A program made the position numbers and the translations under genes. This document shows, piece after piece, positions 36,224-46,619 of a stretch of DNA of 64,000 bases; within the stretch, counting starts at the first letter, position 1, and every line of letters begins with the position of its first letter. The DNA lies in contig CAMBEK010000008.1 of NCBI GenBank assembly GCA_945865565.1, positions 1 to 64,000 on the forward strand, in the 5' to 3' direction. A model generated the notes under the pieces. It saw nothing but the letters and a program-made list of their open reading frames with translations, ran no database searches and was not told the origin of the DNA. Origin of the DNA: Pseudobacteriovorax antillogorgiicola. GTDB taxonomy: Bacteria > Bdellovibrionota_B > Oligoflexia > Oligoflexales > RGVZ01.

Positions 36224-38581
36224 ATGATCCATCTAGCTTTCTTTACCGGAATTGCAGCGGCTGCAACGGCCTTGCTGATCCCATCGGGTCGCAACCTTGA
36301 ATACGAGCATGTGACTTTTGCAGCAGCAATCGTCAGTGTTTGCTGGCCGCTTGGTGCCCTTCACCGTTCCCATCGAATTGGATCCCCGACTCAATGGCTC
36401 CTGACCGTTGCTGCGTTATTTAGCGGACTCGCCCTGCCCGGACTTGTGATGTTTGCGTTGAAAATCTGCCCGTGCAGCGAGATTGGTTATGGTCAGTGGC
36501 TGATGGTGCAAGCCCTCCCCTCCTGCATTTTCAGTGCTACGGCTGGAAATATGGCGATCATCGCCAGCCGGTATTTCACAACAAAATCATCCAGCACAGG
36601 GCGGTTCCATTGGCGACCCTCGTTGCTATGGCTCGCCGTGGTCGCCGTGTCGATGACGACCCTCGCCGCAACGTTATGGTTCATGCCGCAAAAGCGCACG
36701 GTGCACATCCTCCTCGGGTTCTTGCACGGCCCGATTTACGACGAACGAATCTGGCTCCATCGCGACATCATCCTGGCGCGGGCGGGACATGCTTTTCTTT
36801 TCGCAGCCACTGGCCTCGCCGCATGCGCATGGAAAAAATCGACGAAACGGTATCCGAATATTGCACGCAGGACAGTGATCGGCAGCCTCGCCAGCGGTTG
36901 GGTTATCATCACGATCATGATCTGGGGATCTCCCGTCACAGGACACGGCAGCCAGTTGTTGCAAGGGCAGTTCTCAGGTCGCATCGAAGGCACAGGGTTT
37001 AAGCTTTTTCACGACATGGACCAACAGGACGCCTCGCGCCTTGCTGAAGAAGCTGAATTTCACATCCGGGACCTAAAGAAAATATTTGGGCCAATTGAAT
37101 ATCCAACAGTCGACATCTACGCCTATCCCGATGCCCATTCAAAAAAACTATGGTTTGGAGGCGGTGCCACTGATGTCACGGATGTGGTCACGCCGGGGGT
37201 TCACATCACGGCCGGGGGAAGACGTCGCGCCAGCCATGAACTTTCTTATGCAAGCCAGGCTCACCAGTTTCCCCTGCCTCACCCAACATTAAGGCACGAA
37301 CTTGTTCACGCGCTGATGTCGCGCATTGCCTTTCATGGACTGGGATTCCATCCAAACATGGCGATCACGGAGGGCCTCGCCGTGGCCTTTGCTCCAGACG
37401 CAAACATTTTTAGTGTGATGTCACTGGACGAATCCGCGGCTGAACTTCTGTCATCCGGGCGAATTAAAAATCCAGAAAGTCTTTTCAGTCCCTGGACGTT
37501 CTGGCTGGAATCAGGTCCAAGGGCCTACACCGTAGCCGGGTCACTGATCGGATGGTTGGCAAAGTCCCCGCGCTTTGCCGGCATCAAAACCGTGACTGAA
37601 CTTTATGCTGGAAAAAATTGGAAAGAAGCCACGGGGGCTAATGCAGGGAACCTGATCGCGGAGTGGCAGCAAGAAATCGCACAGAATTCAAGCAATGCAA
37701 AAAATGATCTTAGAAAAAAAATCCGGGCGAGCACAATCTTTCGCTCCAGCGGAATCGCACTGAACTCGTGCCCCCACTCCTTTGCCGATCGAATGGCAGC
37801 AAATCCCGACGCACATGAACTGGAGCGGATGGGGGAAATTACTGGCGACCCGACCTATCACCTCATGGTCATACGAAGAAAAGCTCACGACACGTTTATT
37901 GCGAAAGATCGCACTGCGGCAGCAACCCTGGGAGAAGAAATCATCAATGAAATGGATCACCCCCGTGACGGGGAACCCACCTGGCCGCCGCGAAATGAAG
38001 AGGACATTGAAATGAGGATCCTTGCACTTGATCTCATGGCTTTTGGTGAGTCAAAAATTCACACCAGCCCCGACTTGGCCGACCTTGCTAGTTTTCATGA
38101 TTCCCACCCATTGCCCATACATTTGGCCCGGCAAATTCTGATTCGTGACCGCCTCGGGCAAATTTTGCCACCCGAAGCAGCCGCGCCGTGGCGATGGTAT
38201 CTGGCAGGCTGGTCGGCCCTTCCAACGGCCCCCGGCGATGGCAAGGAATCCCCCGAGGACGAACCATGGGTCCTTGAATATTTGCGCCTGAAAAATCGAC
38301 TCCGAAGCCCCTCGTCAAAGGAGGTTCCCCGACAAGCACCTGTATTTATTGATAAAAAAATAGACGAAGCCTTGACAAAACGGGAGCCCGCCTTTGCCTT
38401 TGAATGGTATCGCAGCCTGGCAGAACTTGCTGAGAAGGAAGCCCCCGCCGGCGTGAATCTCGTTGCCCAGGCCCTTTGGCTGAAGGCCGCTGCGACAAAC
38501 GTGATTGGCCTTGGCAATAATACCGTGCGCGACCAGATGGAACAAAATGCCCGGCGCACGGGCGGCGGCAGCGTGCCATAA
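36224..38581 (+). CDS. Multi-TM protein with gluzincin-type metallopeptidase domain
   Basis: N-terminal hydrophobic segments; LRHELVHALMSRI (HExxH) and downstream ITEGLAVAF; peptidase MA-like. Confidence 0.7.
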   Translation: MIHLAFFTGIAAAATALLIPSGRNLEYEHVTFAAAIVSVCWPLGALHRSHRIGSPTQWLLTVAALFSGLALPGLVMFALKICPCSEIGYGQWLMVQALPSCIFSATAGNMAIIASRYFTTKSSSTGRFHWRPSLLWLAVVAVSMTTLAATLWFMPQKRTVHILLGFLHGPIYDERIWLHRDIILARAGHAFLFAATGLAACAWKKSTKRYPNIARRTVIGSLASGWVIITIMIWGSPVTGHGSQLLQGQFSGRIEGTGFKLFHDMDQQDASRLAEEAEFHIRDLKKIFGPIEYPTVDIYAYPDAHSKKLWFGGGATDVTDVVTPGVHITAGGRRRASHELSYASQAHQFPLPHPTLRHELVHALMSRIAFHGLGFHPNMAITEGLAVAFAPDANIFSVMSLDESAAELLSSGRIKNPESLFSPWTFWLESGPRAYTVAGSLIGWLAKSPRFAGIKTVTELYAGKNWKEATGANAGNLIAEWQQEIAQNSSNAKNDLRKKIRASTIFRSSGIALNSCPHSFADRMAANPDAHELERMGEITGDPTYHLMVIRRKAHDTFIAKDRTAAATLGEEIINEMDHPRDGEPTWPPRNEEDIEMRILALDLMAFGESKIHTSPDLADLASFHDSHPLPIHLARQILIRDRLGQILPPEAAAPWRWYLAGWSALPTAPGDGKESPEDEPWVLEYLRLKNRLRSPSSKEVPRQAPVFIDKKIDEALTKREPAFAFEWYRSLAELAEKEAPAGVNLVAQALWLKAAATNVIGLGNNTVRDQMEQNARRTGGGSVP

Positions 38582-38644
38582 TAAAGATCTGGCAACATTG
38601 AACCAAATGAACCCAAAAAAGCCTTGGGAGACTTCGTGAAAGAA

Positions 38645-40039
38645 ATGCTTAAAAAACTGGTCGCGCAAAATAGCGCCCAGGACAACTCCTACATCGAACT
38701 GCGTTACCACAAACGCCAATCCAATTCCTTCATGGCGCAGAGGGGCCGCGTTGATGTTGCGAATCATTCCCTGGTCGAAGGGGTCGGCGTCCGTGCGATG
38801 ATCGACGGTGCTTGGGGATTTGCTGCAACGGCTCGCGTTGATGAAACCTCAATCCTTCGTGCCATCGAACAGGCGCGGCACAATGCGCTTACCATTGTTG
38901 CGGGCCGCGGCAAGAAAGTTGCGCACCTGCAAAAAGGAAAAATGGCAGTGGTGGACTGGACAGGCCCCGGATTCGCAGAATTACTGGCCATGCCCATTGC
39001 CGATAAACTTGGCGCCGTGATCAACTTTGAACGGCAGCTGGCAAAATCTTCGAAGGCGTTGCATACGGCACGCTGCCGTTACAATGAACTCCTCGAAGAA
39101 AAAATCATTGTCACCAGTGATGGCGCTGCCGCCAGTGCCCGAATCGCCCTGCCTGAATTTTCGATGTCAGCCATCGCTGAAAAAGACGGCGAGCGCGCAA
39201 CGAGTTCTCGCGGTGCCGGCGTTTCGGGTGGCTGGACTTGCCTTTACAATCATCCAGCGTTGGACAACATGGTCGAGGAGACCGCCCGCACTGCCGTTGA
39301 CTTGTTGTCAGCCAAACACCCAGAGGGTGGCAAAAAAACAGTCATCCTGGCTCCTGCGGTCGTGGGACTCCTTTGCCACGAGGCCATTGGCCACACTGTG
39401 GAAGCCGACTTTGTCAAAACGGGCTCCGTCGCCCAAGGCAAAATCGGAACGAGCGTTGCGTCGAAACTGGTTACGATGGCCGACACGGGCTGTGAGACCA
39501 TTGCAGGTTATGCTGTCGGCAACATCCCGTTTGACGATGAGGGCGTCGAAACAGAGACCACCACCATCATCAAGGACGGTGTACTTGTGTCTTACCTGCA
39601 CAATCGCGAATCTGCCGCCGAGTTTGGCGTCGCACCAACCGGCAACGCGCGCGCCTGGCTCTTCAATGACGAACCCCTGATCCGCATGCGCAATACATTT
39701 CTGCAACCGGGAACGTCAAAGCTCACAGACATGATCAGCGAAATCGACGACGGCTATCTGGTAGAAGGCGCTGGCAGCGGACAGGCAGACAGCAACGGCG
39801 AATTCATGTTTGGAACTGGTTACGTTTGGCAAATCAAGGACGGCAAAAAAACGGAACTCCTCCGCGAAGCGACTTTATCCGGAATCGCCTTTGATGTTCT
39901 TCAGACAGTTGACGCCGTCAGCAGTGAATTCCGTTGGGACCTAGGCACAGGATACTGTGGCAAGGGTCAGCCCGCAAAAGTCGACGCAGGCGGACCATAC
40001 ATTCGCTGCAAAATGAACGTAGGAGGACGCCAAGGATGA
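38645..40039 (+). CDS. tldD: TldD/PmbA-family protein, TldD-like
   Basis: RGRVDVANHSLVEGVGVRAMIDGAWGFAAT; GLLCHEAIGHTVEADFVKTGS (HExxxH). Confidence 0.88.
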   Translation: MLKKLVAQNSAQDNSYIELRYHKRQSNSFMAQRGRVDVANHSLVEGVGVRAMIDGAWGFAATARVDETSILRAIEQARHNALTIVAGRGKKVAHLQKGKMAVVDWTGPGFAELLAMPIADKLGAVINFERQLAKSSKALHTARCRYNELLEEKIIVTSDGAAASARIALPEFSMSAIAEKDGERATSSRGAGVSGGWTCLYNHPALDNMVEETARTAVDLLSAKHPEGGKKTVILAPAVVGLLCHEAIGHTVEADFVKTGSVAQGKIGTSVASKLVTMADTGCETIAGYAVGNIPFDDEGVETETTTIIKDGVLVSYLHNRESAAEFGVAPTGNARAWLFNDEPLIRMRNTFLQPGTSKLTDMISEIDDGYLVEGAGSGQADSNGEFMFGTGYVWQIKDGKKTELLREATLSGIAFDVLQTVDAVSSEFRWDLGTGYCGKGQPAKVDAGGPYIRCKMNVGGRQG

Positions 40040-41457
40040 AGTCTGATACGAAATTTGGAATGAAATCCGGGAATAAGGCCGGACCAACCAATCAACAAAC
40101 CGGCGACACCGCAGCAGCCCTGCGCAAGACGGCCGGCGAAATGCAGACTCTTGCCCACGAGATCCTGGAACACGGAATCAAGAAGGGCGCAGACCGCATC
40201 AAGGTTGGAACTTCAGGCAGCATCACACGCCGGCTCGTGGTTGAAAACAAGGAGGTTTCCCTGGCAAACAGCCTTGAAGACCAGAAATTCAGCCTTCTCG
40301 TTCACAAGGACCAAAAAAAGGGCAGCGCCACCACGAATATCGTCCGTGCTGAATCGATTCGAAAGGGCGTAGAAGATGCCTTGGCGTTGGCCTCCTTTTC
40401 CGTCGCCGACCCGGCCCTCAACATGCCAGATTCATCAGTCGCCCCAAAGGCCGTAGCACTTGATTTCATGTTTGACGAACGGACGGCAGACACAACGCTG
40501 GCTGAAATTCAGGAATTGATGGGTCAAGCTTTGGCGCGGGCCACCAAAGACAAGCGGGTCGCAATCGACAAATTTGAAATGAGCGTTTCGACCAGTTTTC
40601 ATGCCCTGTACAATTCACTTGGCGTTGCCCAATCAGAATTGCAGACCATGATCGGCTGGTCGTTTTTCGGAATGGGCGTCGACGGCGATGCCGTCTCTGG
40701 TTTTGACTACGACTCGGGCTTTGCCTGGAAGACCGGCGACACGGCCGCACGCCTGATGGAAACGGCCGAAAGTTTCGCTGCGAAGGTCACTGCCAACCTG
40801 CATCCGCGCAAGGCCAATTCTTACAAGGGACTCGTCGTATTTAGCCCCCGTGCCGTGGAAGAATTGCTAACTGGCTTTATGCTTTACCATGCGTCCGGAT
40901 CTGCCGTAATGGACGGAAAAAGCCGTTGGCAGGATGAAGTCGGAAAGGCTGTGGTAAGTCCCGTGATTACCCTGAGGGACCAGCCCCACAATCCGGCCTT
41001 CGCCGGAGTCACAACGTTTGACGGCGACGGAATGCCGACGCGTGATCACGTGCTATTCGACAGCGGTAAATTATGCATGCACCTTCACGACTGCTATTCG
41101 GCGAAACGCTGCAAAACAACATCCAATCACATGTCGGGCGGTCCGTTTGGAATGTCCCTGGCACCGGGAGGATCTTTGCTTGCAGATCTGTTGCGTTCCC
41201 GTCGAGAAATCCTTCTTGTCGACCGTTTCTCTGGCAACACCGACGCCATCAAGGGCGATTTCAGCGGCGTGGCCAAATCGAGCCGGCTTTACGTCGACGG
41301 CAAGGATTCTGGTGCTGTCACGGAAACCATGATTGCTGGAAATTTCTTTGAGTTTGCAAAAAAGATCGAAGCCGCGTCCCTGGAAACTGAAGCCGTCGGC
41401 GGTTCATTTACGTCGCCCTGGCTTCTCGTCGATGGGATCTCGGTCACTGGTGGTTGA
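40036..41457 (+). CDS. pmbA: TldD/PmbA-family protein, PmbA/TldE-like
   Basis: ATGA overlap with tldD; DALALASFSVADPALNMPDS; lacks HExxxH. Confidence 0.85.
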   Translation: MKSDTKFGMKSGNKAGPTNQQTGDTAAALRKTAGEMQTLAHEILEHGIKKGADRIKVGTSGSITRRLVVENKEVSLANSLEDQKFSLLVHKDQKKGSATTNIVRAESIRKGVEDALALASFSVADPALNMPDSSVAPKAVALDFMFDERTADTTLAEIQELMGQALARATKDKRVAIDKFEMSVSTSFHALYNSLGVAQSELQTMIGWSFFGMGVDGDAVSGFDYDSGFAWKTGDTAARLMETAESFAAKVTANLHPRKANSYKGLVVFSPRAVEELLTGFMLYHASGSAVMDGKSRWQDEVGKAVVSPVITLRDQPHNPAFAGVTTFDGDGMPTRDHVLFDSGKLCMHLHDCYSAKRCKTTSNHMSGGPFGMSLAPGGSLLADLLRSRREILLVDRFSGNTDAIKGDFSGVAKSSRLYVDGKDSGAVTETMIAGNFFEFAKKIEAASLETEAVGGSFTSPWLLVDGISVTGG

Positions 41458-41522
41458 GTAAAAAAAAAAAAAAATGTAAGATAAAGAAAAACAGATTAGA
41501 GAAACCAAAAGAGGAGCCATCG

Positions 41523-42266
41523 ATGATAAAGCCAAACCTTACGCGTTGCGCCTTCGCCTGCACGTTCGTGACCGCGCTTCTTGCTGCCGGCTGCAAAACG
41601 ACAGGATCAAATAACAATAGTGCAACCAAGGCCGATAGCGCTCTCTCCAATCAGGACGACATTCCAGTCCTCTCCCTGGAGAAACTCACTCCTGCGATGA
41701 TAACGAGGATCGTCGCGGTCGCGCGCAAGGATGCCATTGCGATTTTTGGTGGCAGAGCACTTTTCCACTTGCTGATGTTTGATAATTCAGTGGAATCCGG
41801 GCCATGCGCGGGTGCAATTGGCGTGCGTGTTGTTTTCGCCAATCCGGACGAACAAACCAGAGAAAAGCGCCCGTACGCCATGTATACAATCGACCCCTCG
41901 CCCGCCAGTCCGACCACATGCACCAATTCAATAAGCGCTGGCCCAAAATGGGAGACCGATGTCGCGTCGAGCGTCAACGGAACAGAAAACATGGAAAAAT
42001 CCTTGGGCGGGTTTGGTGGAGTCAACACTTCATATGGAATCAAGATCTCGATTTCAGAAGCGGTAAAACAGCTGAAGGCCGTGAATCCCAAGTTTGAAGT
42101 TCTGCTTGGAGTATCCGTCATGAATCCGGCAGATCCCCTGATGAAAGCGAATCCTTGGGCCCTGATTTACGGCCAGTCCTGTGGAGAAGGTGGAATTGCC
42201 TACGTGAACCTTGCCACCGGAAAAGTTTTGGAGGCAGCGCGGCCAATGAAAACTGATTGTCCATAG
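41523..42266 (+). CDS. Lipoprotein, hypothetical
   Basis: FACTFVTALLAAGCKTTGS lipobox; RBS AGAGGAG. Confidence 0.75.
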   Translation: MIKPNLTRCAFACTFVTALLAAGCKTTGSNNNSATKADSALSNQDDIPVLSLEKLTPAMITRIVAVARKDAIAIFGGRALFHLLMFDNSVESGPCAGAIGVRVVFANPDEQTREKRPYAMYTIDPSPASPTTCTNSISAGPKWETDVASSVNGTENMEKSLGGFGGVNTSYGIKISISEAVKQLKAVNPKFEVLLGVSVMNPADPLMKANPWALIYGQSCGEGGIAYVNLATGKVLEAARPMKTDCP

Positions 42267-42269
42267 ACT

Positions 42270-42653
42270 CTAACCACATGGTTTTGCAGGTTCCAAGTGG
42301 TCAAGTTCCGAGTCATCAAAAAGCCGTGATCTAGTTAAAAACCTGACCCCTTCTGGATTTTCCAAAGAGAACATTCCGCCTCGACCCGCCACCACATCGA
42401 TGATCAATTGCGTGTGCTTCCAATAATCAAACTGGGACTCACTCATGAAAAATTCAGCGCCACCGATTTCTCCCAAGCGGACATCGGACGAGCCGAGGTA
42501 GAATTCCCCCACCGGGTAACACATTGGGGAACTGCCGTCGCAGCAGCCCCCCGATTGATGAAACATCACCGGGCCATGCTTCTCCCTCATGCGGTCAATC
42601 AGCTCCAGAGCAGCCTGCGTCGCAAGGACTCGCTTGATGTTTCCAACCTGCAT
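42270..42653 (-). CDS. DUF779-family protein
   Basis: HGPVMFHQSGGCCDGSSPMCYPVGEFYLGSSDV; adjacent to aldehyde dehydrogenase. Confidence 0.88.
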   Translation of the reverse strand: MQVGNIKRVLATQAALELIDRMREKHGPVMFHQSGGCCDGSSPMCYPVGEFYLGSSDVRLGEIGGAEFFMSESQFDYWKHTQLIIDVVAGRGGMFSLENPEGVRFLTRSRLFDDSELDHLEPAKPCG

Positions 42654-42654
42654 T

Positions 42655-44178
42655 CTAGAAGAACCCTAATTTCTTCGGGCTGTAATTCACCAGCATATTT
42701 TTCACCTGTTGGTAGTGATCCAACATCATCTTGTGGGTCTCTCGACCGATTCCGGACTGCTTGTAACCACCAAATGTCGCGTGCGCAGGATAAGCATGAT
42801 AGCAGTTGGTCCAGACACGTCCGGCCTGGATTTCGCGCCCAAAGCGATAGGCAGTGGTCACATCGCGAGTCCAGACACCAGCGCCGAGCCCGTACAACGT
42901 GTCGTTAGCAATGGCCAAGGCCTCCTCGTCATTTTTGAATGTCGTCACGGATACCACCGGACCAAAAATTTCTTCCTGGAACACGCGCATCTTGTTGTGA
43001 CCTTTGAACACCGTCGGCTCGACATAGAACCCATCCGCCAACTCACCACTCAATTTCGCCCGATTGCCGCCGGTCAAGCACTCCGCACCTTCCTGACGCC
43101 CGATATCCATATAGCTCATGATTTTTTCAACTTGCTCCATGGAGGCTTGCGCACCAATCATGGTGGAGTCATCCATGGGGTGGCCCTGCTTGACCTTTTT
43201 AACCCGTTCAAGCGCACGGTGCATGAAATCCTCGTAAATCGACTCGTGAATCAAAGCCCGCGACGGACACGTGCAAACTTCGCCCTGATTCAGGGCAAAC
43301 ATGGTGAAGCCTTCCAGTGCCTTGTCAAAAAAATCGTCATCTTTTGCCATCACATCGGCAAAAAAGATGTTCGGTGATTTCCCGCCCAACTCCAAGGTGA
43401 CGGGAATGAGATTCTGCGATGCATATTGCATGATCAAGCGACCCGTTGTGGTTTCGCCCGTGAACGCGATTTTCGCGATTCGCTTGCTGCTGGCCAACGG
43501 TTTTCCGGCTTCCAGGCCAAAACCGTTGACGATATTCAAGACACCAGGGGGAAACAAATCACCAACAAGCTCGGCCCAAAGCAGAATCCCGGCAGGGGTT
43601 TGCTCCGCTGGTTTTAAAATAACGCAGTTCCCAGCGGCGAGCGCTGGAGCCAGCTTCCACGCCGCCATGAGGATCGGAAAATTCCATGGAATGATCTGGC
43701 CGACGACTCCAAGAGGTTCGTGAAACTGGTACGAAATCGTGTCGTGATCAATCTCACCAATTGAGCCTTCCTGCGCCCTGATACAACCCGCAAAATAGCG
43801 AAAATGATCAATCGCCAACGGAAGGTCCGCAGCCATCGTTTCGCGAATCGGCTTCCCATTATCCCACGTCTCCGCCGTGGCGAGCTTTTCCAGATTTTGC
43901 TCCATCCGGTCAGCAACCTTTAACAGAATGTTGCTGCGCTCGGTGGTTGATGTCTTGCCCCAGGCTGCCTTCGCCGCATGGGCTGCATCGAGCGCCAACT
44001 CGATGTCATGGTGATCCGACCGGGGAATTTCACAGAACACCTTGCCGGTCACTGGCGTCACATTTTCAAAGTATTTTCCCGACTTGGGCGCGATCCATTC
44101 GCCACCGATAAAATTCTCATATCTTGATTTAAACTGAAGGACAGACCCTTTTTCGTTGGGATTCGGACGTTTTGTCAT
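42655..44178 (-). CDS. NAD-dependent aldehyde dehydrogenase (ExaC/Adh-like)
   Basis: [59 protein letters not shown]; start at 44178. Confidence 0.94.
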   Translation of the reverse strand: MTKRPNPNEKGSVLQFKSRYENFIGGEWIAPKSGKYFENVTPVTGKVFCEIPRSDHHDIELALDAAHAAKAAWGKTSTTERSNILLKVADRMEQNLEKLATAETWDNGKPIRETMAADLPLAIDHFRYFAGCIRAQEGSIGEIDHDTISYQFHEPLGVVGQIIPWNFPILMAAWKLAPALAAGNCVILKPAEQTPAGILLWAELVGDLFPPGVLNIVNGFGLEAGKPLASSKRIAKIAFTGETTTGRLIMQYASQNLIPVTLELGGKSPNIFFADVMAKDDDFFDKALEGFTMFALNQGEVCTCPSRALIHESIYEDFMHRALERVKKVKQGHPMDDSTMIGAQASMEQVEKIMSYMDIGRQEGAECLTGGNRAKLSGELADGFYVEPTVFKGHNKMRVFQEEIFGPVVSVTTFKNDEEALAIANDTLYGLGAGVWTRDVTTAYRFGREIQAGRVWTNCYHAYPAHATFGGYKQSGIGRETHKMMLDHYQQVKNMLVNYSPKKLGFF

Positions 44179-44389
44179 GGTGTGTTCCCCCTCCACAAAA
44201 ATATTTAACGAAACCATTCAAACTAGGTACCTCAACAATCGCCTGATTCATCATTCGGTGAACCGGTATAACCCATGAGGAACTTATTTTATCGCCCAGA
44301 ACGGGCCGGATTGATTGAATGTTTTCCGTTTACACCCGAGGGTTGAACCTTGGGCTCATTTTATGCAGCCGGACATTCGGAGGTGTTGG

Positions 44390-44821
44390 ATGCGAAACCT
44401 GCTCTTGATCATGCTTGGCCTGCTTCCGTTCTTGATGGCAGACCGGAACATACCCGATGGATTCTCTGATCCACTGGACCGAAGGGTCTTGGACACAACC
44501 ACCGTCGTTGGTCTGAGCGAGCAGGAGCTGTCCGCAAAGAAGAACGAAGCTGCGGCCATGGTCCGTTGGTTTGAGGCTAAGCTGAGGGTGGTTCAGGGGG
44601 ATCTTAACCGGCAAATGATCGAATCAAAATTCAATATCGAATATCTGGCGAGGCTAGAGGGGATAACGGGATCGGTTCCAGAAATAAGAGTCGTGGAATT
44701 GCGCAAGGAAATCGCCTTGGACAAGGAAGAAGCAAGCCAACTGCGCGGATACTTTGAAATGGCAGAAGCCGACATCGCTGCAGCAAAGGCCAGGCTGCAG
44801 TTCCTTCAAGGACATCAGTGA
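44390..44821 (+). CDS. Small exported coiled-coil protein, hypothetical
   Basis: MRNLLLIMLGLLPFLMADRNIP signal; helical C-terminus. Confidence 0.5.
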   Translation: MRNLLLIMLGLLPFLMADRNIPDGFSDPLDRRVLDTTTVVGLSEQELSAKKNEAAAMVRWFEAKLRVVQGDLNRQMIESKFNIEYLARLEGITGSVPEIRVVELRKEIALDKEEASQLRGYFEMAEADIAAAKARLQFLQGHQ

Positions 44822-44828
44822 TAAATAT

Positions 44829-44851
44829 CCCGTTAACTGCCAGTTAACGGG
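44829..44851. terminator. Inverted repeat between convergent genes (possible bidirectional terminator)
   Basis: CCCGTTAACT-GCC-AGTTAACGGG, perfect 10-bp arms; no clear U-tract. Confidence 0.5.
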
Positions 44852-44857
44852 AGGCGT

Positions 44858-45619
44858 TCAGAACGCGTAACCAAGCCCCATGCTCAACTCTGGAATAGGC
44901 CGCAAGGCCAGCCGCGTGTCTGGCAGCGTGTTGATCATGTCTTCATAGTCAGATACCGCCTGAGGATCATTGCTGTCGACCGTCACGCTGCGACGAAGGT
45001 AGTGAGAAATTCCAGCACCAACCGAGACTGAAATCTTTTGATTGCCGATCAACCAACGATTGCCAATTCCAAGAGACAGGCCATGTCGCGAATCAGTGAT
45101 CAAGTCGGTCTCGTCCAGCGGAACATCACCGGAAAAATCGACCGGAAGTGCGTTGGCTGAATCGACCTGCTCCGTATACCGGTTCGCCCGTGAATTGACT
45201 TTGACATAGTCGTAACTCAACCGTGTGTACCAACCGCGCATTGACGAAGGGATCTCCCAGAAACTCATATTCCAACGCAAGCGCATGGCGTCAATCTTGT
45301 GACGCTCACCGGGAAACATATCCTCGCGGCGCAGCACTTCACTTCTCAGACTGTCACCTTTCGCAAGGAATGTTCCGCTCCAGATTTCTGGACCAACCGA
45401 GAAATTTTCTCCGACGTTGAAGTCCACAGAGGCACCAAATTTGCTCGTGGAGATGCCGCTGGCACGTTGTTCATAAAGCGCCGATGACGGAGCAACAGGA
45501 TCAATTTCCGTGATAAACCGACGATTGATTTCTGCTGCTACGACACTTGATGTAGAAAAAGCGCAACCGAATAAGGATGCCGCAAATACTAAAAAAACAT
45601 TCGTGCTCATATAACGCAT
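44858..45619 (-). CDS. Exported protein, probable outer-membrane beta-barrel
   Basis: Signal peptide; amphipathic beta pattern; C-terminal LSMGLGYAF with terminal F. Confidence 0.55.
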   Translation of the reverse strand: MRYMSTNVFLVFAASLFGCAFSTSSVVAAEINRRFITEIDPVAPSSALYEQRASGISTSKFGASVDFNVGENFSVGPEIWSGTFLAKGDSLRSEVLRREDMFPGERHKIDAMRLRWNMSFWEIPSSMRGWYTRLSYDYVKVNSRANRYTEQVDSANALPVDFSGDVPLDETDLITDSRHGLSLGIGNRWLIGNQKISVSVGAGISHYLRRSVTVDSNDPQAVSDYEDMINTLPDTRLALRPIPELSMGLGYAF

Positions 45620-45707
45620 GGTAATTTTTCTCCAGAATCAAAGGTCACGGGATAAGTCCGTCATGGATTCTTCTGAAGTTTTCGGCGTCGCTTCGGAATT
45701 GCTTAAT

Positions 45708-46613
45708 TCAGGCAGCCGGGACGGAGGCAGGAGTTTGTGCCAGACGCAGTTTTGGCGCAGGACAAAAACGAATGATATCCCCAAGGCTCAAAGGGACTTC
45801 GCCATGCTGACCATCAAGGGCTAAAAATGCCCGTTCACTACGATTTTCAATCTCAAACGTATCTTTTTCGGGATCAAAAAATCCACTTTTGACGACTGGC
45901 TTAACTTTTCCGCCAGAAAAAACCTCGCGGACTCGAAATTGAGTCCTGCTGTCGGTCCAGGGCATCACTTGCCCACCTGCAGCAGATATCGCGGCGGAAC
46001 TTCCCACCGCTGTGGAAATCCAAATGCCCGACGACTTCTGTTCTTCGATCCCATCATTGATCCGCAGGCAATAGCGTGTGGTCGCGGCAGGACTCAAGTT
46101 GCTATACAGGAAATCATTCAGCACCGGCTCCGTTTGTACCACGTTTGATTCCCCAGCACGTCGCACCTGAGCCAAAATCCGGGCCACCCGCAAAGTCTGA
46201 CAGTGTCTACCCTGTAAGTCGGAAACGAAACGATCCAGTGTGGCTCCATCATAAGCGCAAAGATATCCGACGCTGGAACGGGAAGAACGAACCCCGATCG
46301 TCAGTGTGTCATCCAAAACCTTGTGACTGGCTGACAGTAAAGTGCCATCGCCACCGACGGTGACCACGGCATCAAATTGTTCGGATTGCGGCCAATCGGT
46401 TTCGCGGGTGATCTCGACAAAGCCTATTTGCGCATTAACGAGTCTGGCCCGCAGCCCGTCCAACGTTTGATAGTGCTCGTCATGGGCGCGCTGCAACCTG
46501 CCTAGATCCTCGAGGGGCATGCGGCCGGCGGCAACTTGTCGCCTGATGACACTGCCATGCCACTCGAGGTTGGTGGTTTTTCGAACCAACAGAATTTTCA
46601 TTGCAGGGGTCAC
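45708..46613 (-). CDS. NAD(+)/NADH kinase
   Basis: FDAVVTVGGDGTLLSASH; NDFLYSN; SSGIWISTAVGSSAAISAAGG. Confidence 0.88.
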   Translation of the reverse strand: MTPAMKILLVRKTTNLEWHGSVIRRQVAAGRMPLEDLGRLQRAHDEHYQTLDGLRARLVNAQIGFVEITRETDWPQSEQFDAVVTVGGDGTLLSASHKVLDDTLTIGVRSSRSSVGYLCAYDGATLDRFVSDLQGRHCQTLRVARILAQVRRAGESNVVQTEPVLNDFLYSNLSPAATTRYCLRINDGIEEQKSSGIWISTAVGSSAAISAAGGQVMPWTDSRTQFRVREVFSGGKVKPVVKSGFFDPEKDTFEIENRSERAFLALDGQHGEVPLSLGDIIRFCPAPKLRLAQTPASVPAA

Positions 46614-46619
46614 CAGCGC

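Noticed and set aside
38645-41457. TldD/PmbA pair as evidence of a peptide-modification or bacteriocin system
   Set aside because: TldD/PmbA pairs are widespread housekeeping proteases; no precursor peptide or modification enzyme is visible nearby
42270-44178. DUF779 next to aldehyde dehydrogenase as a novel pairing
   Set aside because: This gene pairing is already well known in many bacteria
44829-44866. CCCGTTAACTGCCAGTTAACGGG plus GCGTTCAGAACGC palindromes as a regulatory operator
   Set aside because: They sit between convergent gene ends and are better explained as a termination structure
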